Assembly (NCBI GenBank): GCA_900553305.1
Contig: USDI01000035.1
Span: 1-14,911 of the forward strand
Reading direction: 5' to 3'
From: an uncultured Lachnospiraceae bacterium
Lineage (GTDB): Bacteria; Bacillota; Clostridia; Lachnospirales; Lachnospiraceae
DNA: 14,911 nt
A program made the translations under genes and the position numbers. The notes beneath the pieces are model-generated. The model worked only from the letters and a program-made list of their open reading frames with translations, was not told the origin of the DNA and ran no database searches. Shown in pieces: positions 6,945-13,245 of this stretch (position 1 is its first letter; every line of letters begins with the position of its first letter).

Positions 6945-8045
6945 TTACTTCATAAACAGTTCTTTTAAGGCATCTTCCTTTAACTTGGAGCCGATGACAC
7001 AGAACTTACCGGTTACATCCGGTTTGCCCGGACGGATATTGCTTTCTTCCGGAACATAGTCAAAGTAAATAAATCCGCCTTCGGTACAGGGAACCATACC
7101 CTTGGCACGAAGAACCATACCGTACTTGTCATCATCCTCGAGGGCTGCAAGGATCTTCTCGAGATCTTCCTTGCTGTACTGGTCCGGAGTTTCCATTCCC
7201 CAGCTTCCAAATACCTCGTCTGCGTGATGATGGTGGTGATGATCGTGGTCATGGTCATGGCAGCCACAGGTGCAGTCCTCGCCATGCTCATGATGATGTT
7301 CATGTTCCTCATGGTCGTCATCGTCATCATGGTGATGGTCATGATCGTGATGGCAGCACTCGCCGTCGTGATCGTGGTGGTGATGCTCATGCTCGTGATC
7401 ATGTTCTCTTTGTTCTTTCAGTTCTGCCATCAGCTCTGCTTCCAGATCGGTTGCACCTTCGATGGTTGCAAGAATATCTTTGCCATCCAGTGCATCCCAG
7501 GGAGTCGTAATGATGGTTGCCTTGGTATTGTGCTCACGAATCAGTTCCACTGCCTTTTTCAGCTTGTCCTCTGAAATATTACCGGTTCTGCTTAAGATAA
7601 TGGTTCCGGCATGTTCAATCTGATTGATAAAGAACTCACCAAAGTTCTTGATATACATCTTGCACTTGGAAGCATCTACAACTGCTACGGCACTGTTCAA
7701 TACAACTTCATGCTCGTCAATGACGTCCTGTACGGCTTTCATAACATCGGAAAGCTTGCCAACGCCTGAAGGCTCAATGAGAATTCTTTCCGGCTGATAG
7801 GTCTTCATAACCTCTTTTAAGGAAGTACCGAAATCTCCTACAAGGGAGCAGCAGATACATCCGGAATTCATCTCTTTGATTTCAATTCCGGCATCCTTAA
7901 GAAAGCCGCCGTCAATACCGATCTCACCAAATTCGTTCTCGATCAGTACCACCTTGCTGTCCTTTAATGCTTCATTTAAAAGCTTCTTGATTAATGTCGT
8001 TTTACCGGCTCCCAAAAAGCCTGATACGATATCTATTTTTGTCAT
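6945..8045 (-). CDS. CobW/COG0523 G3E GTPase, metallochaperone type, with His-rich linker
   Basis: The 366-residue protein shows all G3E family marks: Walker A GFLGAGKTT (9-17), ENEFGEIGID (36-45), the metal-binding CICC (Cys63, 65, 66), IEPSG (90-94) and a C-terminal CobW_C-like domain (about 277-366). The usual NKxD motif is replaced by SRTG (152-155). A linker at about 213-275 contains 29 His and 5 Cys among many Asp and Glu residues, a strong transition-metal-binding tract. Members of this family deliver or allocate zinc, cobalt or nickel using GTP; the metal here cannot be told from sequence. It has its own sigma-A promoter (8096-8124) and a GAGG ribosome site before the ATG. It probably leads the operon that includes the second GTPase. 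I see no convincing Zur box or riboswitch in the roughly 44-base leader. Confidence 0.92.
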   Translation of the reverse strand: MTKIDIVSGFLGAGKTTLIKKLLNEALKDSKVVLIENEFGEIGIDGGFLKDAGIEIKEMNSGCICCSLVGDFGTSLKEVMKTYQPERILIEPSGVGKLSDVMKAVQDVIDEHEVVLNSAVAVVDASKCKMYIKNFGEFFINQIEHAGTIILSRTGNISEDKLKKAVELIREHNTKATIITTPWDALDGKDILATIEGATDLEAELMAELKEQREHDHEHEHHHHDHDGECCHHDHDHHHDDDDDHEEHEHHHEHGEDCTCGCHDHDHDHHHHHHADEVFGSWGMETPDQYSKEDLEKILAALEDDDKYGMVLRAKGMVPCTEGGFIYFDYVPEESNIRPGKPDVTGKFCVIGSKLKEDALKELFMK

Positions 8046-8095
8046 GTTTCTAACCTCTTTTCTTTGAAAATATACTCCTTTAGTGACAACAGATT

Positions 8096-8124
8096 ATTAT
8101 AGCCTTTTCCCCGGTTAAAGTCAA
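8096..8124 (-). promoter_or_regulatory. Sigma-A promoter of the CobW operon
   Basis: On the minus strand, TTGACT (8124-8119) and TATAAT (8101-8096) are separated by exactly 17 bases. Transcription would start near 8089, giving a leader of about 44 bases. The -35 box overlaps the stop codon of the glycosyltransferase gene, so the promoter is packed into the end of the upstream gene. Confidence 0.8.
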
Positions 8125-9248
8125 ATTTCCGGGCTTTTCCCTACCTGTTCTTCGACGAACCGGCAGATCGCTCCTGCCGCGTTCTCCGGAATCCATTTAT
8201 GCTGATTGCGGATCATGGTTTCCCTTGCCTGTTCACTATCGAGTGCATCGAGTGCCCGGAACAGCTCCTCCTTCGTCCTGACTGCCGGAATGGCCATGCC
8301 CCGGTTCTTAAAGCATTTCAGGTTCTTGCTTTCACATCCCGGAATCGGTGATATGTGAATCAGCGGAACTCCCGCAACCGCAGCCTCCGTGGAGGAAAGT
8401 CCTCCCGGCTTTGTCAGATATACGTCACAGGCTTTCAGATAATCCGGCATCTGGTCGGTAAAGTTAAGCGGTATGACCTTTTGGCTGGGGTGTGCTTTCA
8501 GCTTATTATAGAGCTTCTGAAAGCTTCCGCAAAGAACGATGAGCCGCACATTCTCTTCGTTTTCGTAACGCTCCAGCAGATACTCCACCATCTTCTCGAT
8601 GCGTCCGGCGCCCATGCTTCCCCCCGATACCAGAATATAACGTTTATCCTCTTCCAATCCAAGCTTTGCAATCGCTTCCTTACGGGATTCTTTCTGTGAA
8701 AACTGCTTTGACACCGGAATTCCAAGGGGCTGCAGCTTTTCTTCGGGGATGCGGAAACGCAGGAAGTCTTTTTTCAGGGACTCCATCGGAATCACATATG
8801 CATCACAGTCCGTTTCCTCGGTAAAAGGAATGCAGGCATAATCCGTTGCCACAAACAGGGTAAACGGAAGCTCTTCCCCTAACGACTTCAGATAGGTAAT
8901 CATTTCTGCCGGATAAAGATGCGTCGTGATCACCGCATCAAAATGATTCTCTTTCAGATAATCATTCAGGCACCGCGCTGCCCTGTGATTCACCCCATAC
9001 ACCGGAGAATGTCCCGGAAGCCTCCGGTAAGCCTCTCCAATGCTATAGATCACTCCGAAAAACCTGGGCATTCTTTTCGCAATAAAAATATACAGACCGT
9101 CAATCGCCCTGGTCAGTGCCATGCTGCGCAGCATATAGGGATTCATCAAATGTACATGATGCCCCCGGCGTTCCATTTCTTCCTTTACGGCCTTCGCTGC
9201 GGAATTGTGTCCCCCACCTGTACCACATGTTAAAATCAACGCATCCAT
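8121..9248 (-). CDS. Processive diacylglycerol glycosyltransferase-like protein (MGDG synthase/UgtP family, GT28)
   Basis: The 375-residue protein matches the MGDG-synthase/UgtP type of GT-B glycosyltransferase, which moves sugar from UDP-glucose or UDP-galactose to diacylglycerol on the inner membrane face. Visible marks are the N-terminal TGTGGGHNSAAKAV (8-21), ATDYACIPF (134-142), GIPVS (176-180), the nucleotide-loop SGGSMGAG (208-215), the UDP-binding TKPGGLSSTEAAVAGVP (279-295) and PIPGCESKN (301-309). Length is close to that of the family. The ATG lies inside the end of plsY (13-base overlap in another frame), implying coupled translation; GAGGA precedes it by about 11 bases. Working with PlsY, which feeds phosphatidic acid synthesis, it would make membrane glycolipid, the usual anchor for lipoteichoic acid. 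A MurG-like role is less likely because of the N-terminal motif and the neighbour. The sugar and the number transferred cannot be read. Confidence 0.87.
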   Translation of the reverse strand: MDALILTCGTGGGHNSAAKAVKEEMERRGHHVHLMNPYMLRSMALTRAIDGLYIFIAKRMPRFFGVIYSIGEAYRRLPGHSPVYGVNHRAARCLNDYLKENHFDAVITTHLYPAEMITYLKSLGEELPFTLFVATDYACIPFTEETDCDAYVIPMESLKKDFLRFRIPEEKLQPLGIPVSKQFSQKESRKEAIAKLGLEEDKRYILVSGGSMGAGRIEKMVEYLLERYENEENVRLIVLCGSFQKLYNKLKAHPSQKVIPLNFTDQMPDYLKACDVYLTKPGGLSSTEAAVAGVPLIHISPIPGCESKNLKCFKNRGMAIPAVRTKEELFRALDALDSEQARETMIRNQHKWIPENAAGAICRFVEEQVGKSPEI

Positions 9249-9856
9249 AGTAATTTAATCCTCATTCTTTCCCGTTCTTCTGTACTAAGCTTCATTCGTA
9301 TACACGCAATAATCGTAATGATGGCAAAACCAACCCGGACCGCCGGTGCAACGTTTGTCGCGAAAAAACCTGCCAGCGTCACAAGGTATGCTGCAATCGT
9401 CCGGTAAAAATGCGGTTCCACGCAGATCACCACCGAAAAGAAAATGAAAATAAAAGCAAACATCAGTACCGGCATCCAATAAGGATATAATCCCAGCAGG
9501 GATCCAAAGGAAACCGCAATGCCCTTTCCTCCATGAAACTTTTGAAACAACGGAAAGGTATGTCCCAATACCGGAGCGGCGATGACAAGCGCTGTCCAGC
9601 CATCCAGTAATGCCTCGGGGCCCGTTCCTTTCATATAAAAATAAACTGGGAGGATTCCCTTTAACAATTCACAAAACAACGTCAGGACACCACACCAGAA
9701 ACCGCCCTGCACAAAGGCGTTCGCCGTTCCCGGGTTCCCATCGGTACTTCCCTGTGTAATGTCGGTTCCACACAGTAGTTTTCCCCAGACCTTCGCATAT
9801 AACACACTGCCGGACAAATATCCAATAAGTATAAATAACAGTGCCTTTCCCATCAT
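9236..9856 (-). CDS. plsY: PlsY-type acyl-phosphate:glycerol-3-phosphate acyltransferase
   Basis: PlsY transfers an acyl chain from acyl-phosphate to glycerol-3-phosphate, giving lysophosphatidic acid at the membrane. From the chosen start the protein is 206 residues, near the family norm, and consists mainly of membrane helices. The three conserved loops are recognisable: GYLSGSVLYAKVWGKL plus DGNPGTANAF in the first, ELLKGILPV in the second, and GHTFPLFQKFHGGKGIAVSFG in the third. The DGNPGTANAF form differs from the common GSGNIGATN, marking a divergent subgroup. The upstream in-frame ATG at 9901 was rejected. It sits at the predicted transcription start, whereas ATG at 9856 has AAAGGAG 8 bases upstream. 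The end overlaps the glycosyltransferase start by 13 bases, linking phosphatidate and glycolipid synthesis in one transcript. Confidence 0.88.
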   Translation of the reverse strand: MMGKALLFILIGYLSGSVLYAKVWGKLLCGTDITQGSTDGNPGTANAFVQGGFWCGVLTLFCELLKGILPVYFYMKGTGPEALLDGWTALVIAAPVLGHTFPLFQKFHGGKGIAVSFGSLLGLYPYWMPVLMFAFIFIFFSVVICVEPHFYRTIAAYLVTLAGFFATNVAPAVRVGFAIITIIACIRMKLSTEERERMRIKLLWMR

Positions 9857-9864
9857 AAGTATTA

Positions 9865-9871
9865 CTCCTTT
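9865..9871 (-). promoter_or_regulatory. Ribosome-binding site that sets the plsY start
   Basis: AAAGGAG on the minus strand lies 8 bases before ATG 9856 and far from the alternative ATG at 9901. It decides for the shorter, 206-residue PlsY. Confidence 0.8.
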
Positions 9872-9904
9872 TAAAGCCGCTTGTTTTTCTCTGAGGCTCA
9901 TTAG

Positions 9905-9913
9905 ATTATAGCA
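9905..9913 (-). promoter_or_regulatory. Extended -10 promoter of plsY
   Basis: The minus strand reads TGCTATAAT, a full TATAAT box with the TGn extension that compensates for a poor -35 region (TAGAAA at the 17-base spacing). Transcription would start near 9898, leaving a leader of about 42 bases before ATG 9856. Confidence 0.65.
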
Positions 9914-9983
9914 AATTTCCTATATAATTTCTACCAGCTCCCACAGAATGAACAAATTCTATCAATACCGACAACAATAACTC

Positions 9984-10014
9984 TTGACTCTACAACCGTT
10001 GTAAAGTTTATGAT
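9984..10014 (+). promoter_or_regulatory. MerR-type promoter and operator of the MATE gene
   Basis: TTGACT (9984-9989) and TATGAT (10009-10014) are separated by 19 bases, too far for normal sigma-A use. The spacer holds a perfect dyad, TACAACcGTTGTA (9991-10003), which extends with one mismatched pair to 9987-10007. A dyad inside a 19-base spacer is the signature of MerR-family activators, which twist such promoters into an active shape. Drug-responsive members often control efflux pumps. No MerR gene is in the window, so the regulator must be encoded elsewhere. Confidence 0.78.
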
Positions 10015-10063
10015 AACCTTGTTTTTACAATGCAATCCCTACATTGAAAGGAATATATAAATT

Positions 10064-11272
10064 ATGGAACGCAATTATACAACCGGAAGTGTTTTCAAAA
10101 ATATCCTGATTTTCTCTCTGCCTTATTTATTTTCTTATTTTTTGCAGACCTTATACGGAATGGCCGATTTATTCATCATCGGGCAGTTTGAGGGCGTGGC
10201 AAGTACCACCGCCGTTTCCATCGGCTCCCAGGTCATGCATATGCTCACCGTTATGATCGTCGGACTTGCGATGGGAGCGACTGTCAGTATCGGACAGGCG
10301 ACCGGTGCCAATAACCGGAAGGAAGCAGCCTCTGATATCGGAAATACCGTAACCCTGTTCCTGCTGCTTTCCCTTGTACTAACGGTTGTACTGCTTGTGC
10401 TGGTAAAGCCGGTCGTATCCATCATGTCCACTCCATCTGAGGCGGTAAACGGAACGATTGCCTATCTCACGATCTGCTTTATCGGAATTCCTTTTATCAC
10501 CGCATATAACATCATCAGTTCCATTCTGCGCGGTATGGGTGACTCCAAAAGTCCTATGTATTTCATCGCCATTGCCTGTGTTATGAATATTATTCTGGAT
10601 TATATCTTTATGGGAGCCCTCCATTTAGGGCCTGCCGGAGCAGCTCTTGGCACGACGCTTTCCCAGACGGTCAGTGTCGCTGTTGCCCTTATTTTTCTTA
10701 TAAAAAAGGAGCATGGCCTTTCCCTGCACCGGCCAGACTTCAAACCGCAGTCCCCGATCATGGGACGGATTCTGAAAATCGGTGTTCCGATTGCAATGCA
10801 GGACGGACTGATCCAGGTTGCCTTTATTCTTATCACGATTATTGCCAACCAGCGCGGACTCACCGATGCTGCTGCCGTTGGTATCGTAGAGAAAATCATC
10901 AGCTTCCTGTTCCTTGTACCATCCTCGATGCTTTCTACCGTTTCTGCCCTCGGCGCGCAGAATATCGGTGCCGACAAGCCGGAACGTGCCAAACAGACGC
11001 TCCGCTATGCGATTTATCTGGCTGCCGGATTCGGAATTGTGATTTCTATTCTGATCCAGTTTATCGCAGAACCGGTTGTTTCCCTGTTTACTTCGGATGG
11101 CGATGCGATCCTTGCAGGCGGTCAGTATCTGCGCGGTTATATCTGGGACTGCTTTTTTGCCGGCATTCATTTCAGCTTCAGCGGTTACTTCTGTGCCTGC
11201 GAGAAATCCGGAATTTCTTCCAAAGTTAAAGCCGCCCGATTACAGTCAAATGTAATCCAGGCGGCTTTCTAA
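10064..11272 (+). CDS. MATE-family multidrug efflux transporter, truncated at the C-terminus
   Basis: MATE proteins export cationic drugs and metabolites in exchange for sodium or protons. The 402-residue frame has the family N-terminus (GSVFKNILIFSLPYL, residues 8-22), the YGMADLFIIGQF segment (31-42), SSILRGMGDSKSPM (152-165) and regularly spaced membrane helices up to about residue 378. Typical members have about 445-455 residues. Here homology stops after EKSGIS (380-385), and the remaining residues are encoded by a transcription terminator hairpin. The final helical part is therefore missing, probably through a deletion of 100-200 bases. The rest of the frame is intact, with AAAGGA 11 bases before the ATG and a MerR-type promoter, so the loss may be recent or tolerated. 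Whether the product still transports is uncertain; it could equally be called a pseudogene. Confidence 0.85.
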   Translation: MERNYTTGSVFKNILIFSLPYLFSYFLQTLYGMADLFIIGQFEGVASTTAVSIGSQVMHMLTVMIVGLAMGATVSIGQATGANNRKEAASDIGNTVTLFLLLSLVLTVVLLVLVKPVVSIMSTPSEAVNGTIAYLTICFIGIPFITAYNIISSILRGMGDSKSPMYFIAIACVMNIILDYIFMGALHLGPAGAALGTTLSQTVSVAVALIFLIKKEHGLSLHRPDFKPQSPIMGRILKIGVPIAMQDGLIQVAFILITIIANQRGLTDAAAVGIVEKIISFLFLVPSSMLSTVSALGAQNIGADKPERAKQTLRYAIYLAAGFGIVISILIQFIAEPVVSLFTSDGDAILAGGQYLRGYIWDCFFAGIHFSFSGYFCACEKSGISSKVKAARLQSNVIQAAF

Positions 11273-11286
11273 TTTCTTTTTTCTTT
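11228..11286 (+). terminator. Intrinsic terminator after (and within) the truncated MATE frame
   Basis: AAAGCCGCC (11228-11236) pairs with GGCGGCTTT (11260-11268). After a small bulge, GATTAC (11238-11243) pairs with GTAATC (11252-11257) around an 8-base loop. A T-rich run follows at 11273-11286. The stem lies inside the MATE reading frame, whose stop is at 11270-11272. Read on the minus strand, the hairpin is followed by TTTAACTTT, so it may also stop transcripts of the converging cupin gene, less efficiently. Confidence 0.88.
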
Positions 11287-11299
11287 GAAAATACCATCG

Positions 11300-11629
11300 T
11301 TAGAAGATTACAACCAGCAGCATCTTGAACTGTTCCTGACCAAATACCGCATGAGGATGCTTTGCGGGCATTATGATGGATTCTCCCTCGTGCAGTTCAT
11401 ATGCTGTGCCATCAATGGTAATCTTACCAACACCATCCAGACAGGTCACAAATGCGTCACCGCCGGATTCGTGTGTGCTGATTTCTTCTCCCTTGTCAAA
11501 TGCAAATAAGGTTACGCTGACCGCATCATTCTGTGCCAGGGTCTTGCTGACCACCTGTCCCTCCTGATAAGCAACCTGCTCCTTTAAAGTCATAACCTCT
11601 GCTTTGCTGATATTTTTCATTCCATTCAT
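11300..11629 (-). CDS. Small cupin-domain protein
   Basis: This 109-residue protein is a single cupin beta-barrel. The two motifs are recognisable: THESGGDAFVTCLDG (52-66) and GESIIMPAKHPHAV (82-95), ending FKMLLVVI. Candidate metal ligands are His53, Asp58, His91 and His93; the first motif lacks the classic HxH pair, so metal binding is not certain. AAGGAGG lies 6 bases before the ATG. It follows the 4Fe-4S gene by 106 bases with no clear promoter or terminator between, so I place both on one transcript. Small cupins act as enzymes or as ligand sensors and the substrate cannot be told. The association with a Crp/Fnr regulator and an Fe-S protein suggests a redox or nitrosative stress role (inference). 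Confidence 0.85.
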   Translation of the reverse strand: MNGMKNISKAEVMTLKEQVAYQEGQVVSKTLAQNDAVSVTLFAFDKGEEISTHESGGDAFVTCLDGVGKITIDGTAYELHEGESIIMPAKHPHAVFGQEQFKMLLVVIF

Positions 11630-11735
11630 GATAAGCCTCCTTCTTTATCTTTTTCTTTTGTATTTTAATTTGTAGTATCCTTTGTACTTTTTCCATGCCG
11701 ACAGATTTTATTCCATTGTCTGTTTCTTTTCCGGT

Positions 11736-12470
11736 TTAGTCAAGAATTTTTCCATCAATGGAAATCGTAACGACCTGCCATGGAATAAATTTACCACTGT
11801 TTTTAAGCGCTGTCACTGCTGCATGCTCCAGTCCACCACAACAGGGAACCTCCATGCGCACAACCGTAACGCTCTGAATTTCGTTAAGCTCAATGATCTG
11901 CTGTAACTTCTCACTGTAGTCAACATCATCCAGCTTCGGGCAGCCAATAATGGTAATTTTTCCCTTCATGAACTCTTCATGCATATTGGCATAGGCATAC
12001 GCCGTACAGTCTGCTACAATTAAGAGCTTTGCTCCGTTAAAATACGGTGCATTCACGGGAACAAGCTTAATCTGGCACGGCCACTGTCCGAGGCGGGAGC
12101 TTACGCGACCCGATGCTCCACCTGCCGTTTCCTTCCCGTCTGCCGGATTCTCCTGTGCCATCGTGCGCATCCGTGATCCCGGGCACCCCTGAAATACCGG
12201 CCGTTCGGAAGCCGCCCGCTTTTGTGCTGCCAGCCTCTTCTGATGCTCCTCTACTGCCTTTTCGTCATAAGCCGCTGCTTCACGTTCCACAAAGGTAATT
12301 GCTCCGGTCGGACATGCCGGCAGACAGTTTCCCAGTCCGTCACAATAGTCATCACGGATCAGCTTCGCCTTTCCGTCTATCATTTGAATGGCTCCTTCGT
12401 GGCAGGCATTGGCACATGCTCCACAGCCATTACAAAGTTCTTCATCAATCTGAATTATTTTTCTGATCAT
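11736..12470 (-). CDS. 4Fe-4S ferredoxin-type protein with Cys-rich C-terminal domain
   Basis: The 244-residue protein begins with a ferredoxin domain. The first motif is complete, CNGCGACANAC (Cys13, 16, 19, 23). The second reads YCDGLGNCLPACPTG (Cys43, 49, 53) with Leu where the middle Cys would be, so one cluster may be absent, 3Fe-type or held by another ligand. A charged linker (about 62-92) leads to GCPGS (Cys96). A C-terminal domain follows with WPCQIKLVPVNAPYF (130-144), ADCTAYAYANMHEEF (153-167), GCPKLDD (176-182) and EVPCCGG (207-213). These extra cysteines suggest further cofactor or redox-active sites. The family is familiar from anaerobic genomes but I know no assigned reaction. 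It is divergent from the Crp/Fnr gene and has a promoter placed for activation by it. GGAAGGAA precedes the ATG by about 8 bases. Confidence 0.85.
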   Translation of the reverse strand: MIRKIIQIDEELCNGCGACANACHEGAIQMIDGKAKLIRDDYCDGLGNCLPACPTGAITFVEREAAAYDEKAVEEHQKRLAAQKRAASERPVFQGCPGSRMRTMAQENPADGKETAGGASGRVSSRLGQWPCQIKLVPVNAPYFNGAKLLIVADCTAYAYANMHEEFMKGKITIIGCPKLDDVDYSEKLQQIIELNEIQSVTVVRMEVPCCGGLEHAAVTALKNSGKFIPWQVVTISIDGKILD

Positions 12471-12488
12471 TTCTGATTCCTTCCTTTC

Positions 12489-12517
12489 TTGTCGTTATGC
12501 CTGCATTATAGTACAAT
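12489..12517 (+). promoter_or_regulatory. Promoter of the Crp/Fnr regulator gene
   Basis: TTGTCG (12489-12494) and TACAAT (12512-12517) are spaced by 17 bases. Transcription would begin near 12524, about 36 bases before ATG 12560, placing the palindrome at 12532-12547 just inside the transcript. This promoter overlaps the divergent Fe-S gene promoter, so RNA polymerase can hardly use both at once. Confidence 0.6.
12505..12510 (-). promoter_or_regulatory. -10 box of the activator-dependent Fe-S gene promoter
   Basis: The minus strand reads TATAAT (12510-12505). At 17-base spacing the -35 hexamer would be CATATT, a very poor match, which is usual for promoters that need an activator. With a start near 12498 the 16-bp palindrome is centred at -41.5, the standard class II position for Crp/Fnr activators. 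Confidence 0.65.
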
Positions 12518-12531
12518 AACAGTGACAAATA

Positions 12532-12547
12532 TGTGGTTATAACCACA
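12532..12547. promoter_or_regulatory. Perfect 16-bp palindrome, probable Crp/Fnr-family operator
   Basis: TGTGGTTATAACCACA is a perfect inverted repeat with the TGTG...CACA ends typical of Crp/Fnr sites. It lies between the divergent Fe-S and Crp/Fnr genes, upstream of the first promoter and just downstream of the second. Binding there should activate the Fe-S gene and repress the regulator gene. Confidence 0.75.
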
Positions 12548-12559
12548 AACGGAGGAATT

Positions 12560-13228
12560 ATGAAGCTTTTTGAAACTTTTATTTTTCAAAATTTAACGGA
12601 AGAAGAATTCGAAGATATGAACCGTCTTCCTTTTCTTCGGACTGCTTCTTATGAAAAGAATACACCGATTTTTCAGACCGGCGATATCATCCATGAAATT
12701 GGAATCGTTTTATGCGGCTGTGTCCATATCGAGAGCATTGATCTTTGGGGAAACAAAAGCATTCTTTCCCATGTTCCTGAAGGACATGCCTTTGCAGAAA
12801 CCTATGCGCTCTGTCATGAGCCGATGATGGTGGATGCCATCACCTCCGAGGACAGTGAAATTGCGTTCGTGAATACGGATATCCTTTTAAACGAACAACA
12901 CCTTGGCAAGACCTGGTACTCCAAGATCATGCATAATCTTTTGCTCATTTTTGCACAGAAAAATCTGGTTCTGTCCAACCGGATCTTCTGCACCAGTGCC
13001 AAAACCATCCGGGAGCGGCTGTTTACCTACTTTTCGAATCTTTCTGTCAAAAACGGAAGCAAAACCTTTCAGGTTCCCTTCGACCGACAGCAGATGGCCG
13101 ACTACCTGAATCTCGACCGGAGTGCACTTTCGAAGGAGCTTGGCAAAATGCGTAAGGAAGGGTTGATTGATTTTCACAAGAATTCGTTCACTCTGAAAAC
13201 AGATTCACCCCTTTATTCCTCAGAATAA
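12560..13228 (+). CDS. Crp/Fnr-family transcriptional regulator
   Basis: The 222-residue protein has an N-terminal cyclic-nucleotide-binding-like barrel (about 5-115), a dimerisation helix (about 118-142) and a C-terminal winged helix-turn-helix (about 172-212). The probable recognition helix is around LDRSALSKELGKM (185-197). It lacks the N-terminal Cys cluster of FNR; its few cysteines (52, 54, 85, 144) are scattered, so the signal is not a classic FNR oxygen-sensing cluster. An in-frame GTG at 12533 was rejected because it lies inside the operator palindrome; ATG 12560 follows GGAGG by 4 bases. It is divergent from the 4Fe-4S and cupin genes and is their likely regulator, and probably represses itself. 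The effector is unknown. Confidence 0.9.
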   Translation: MKLFETFIFQNLTEEEFEDMNRLPFLRTASYEKNTPIFQTGDIIHEIGIVLCGCVHIESIDLWGNKSILSHVPEGHAFAETYALCHEPMMVDAITSEDSEIAFVNTDILLNEQHLGKTWYSKIMHNLLLIFAQKNLVLSNRIFCTSAKTIRERLFTYFSNLSVKNGSKTFQVPFDRQQMADYLNLDRSALSKELGKMRKEGLIDFHKNSFTLKTDSPLYSSE

Positions 13229-13231
13229 AAG

Positions 13232-13240
13232 TGATACAAT
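13232..13240 (+). promoter_or_regulatory. Extended -10 promoter of the YoaK-family gene
   Basis: TGATACAAT provides the TGn extension and a near-consensus -10 box a few bases after the regulator's stop codon. The -35 region (TTTATT) is weak. Transcription would start near 13247, inside the palindrome at 13246-13261. Confidence 0.5.
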
Positions 13241-13245
13241 CAGTG

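Noticed and set aside
7224..7574. Plus-strand frame rich in Met and Val
   Set aside because: It is the antisense reading of the His-rich CobW linker; the composition follows from the CAT/GAT codon run.
8046..8120. Possible Zur box or metal riboswitch before CobW
   Set aside because: I looked for an inverted repeat or long structured leader; the leader is about 44 bases with no clear dyad.
8110..8133. CCCGG...CCGGG hairpin after the glycosyltransferase gene
   Set aside because: The 5-bp stem has a 14-base loop and no T run on the minus strand, and it overlaps the CobW promoter spacer, so it is not a convincing terminator.
9899..9901. Upstream ATG for plsY giving 221 residues
   Set aside because: It lies at the predicted transcription start without a ribosome site; ATG 9856 has AAAGGAG at 8 bases and matches the family N-terminus.
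12523..12528. TTGTCA as -35 box for the Fe-S gene
   Set aside because: It is only 12 bases from the TATAAT box, too close for sigma-A recognition; the activator-type reading fits better.
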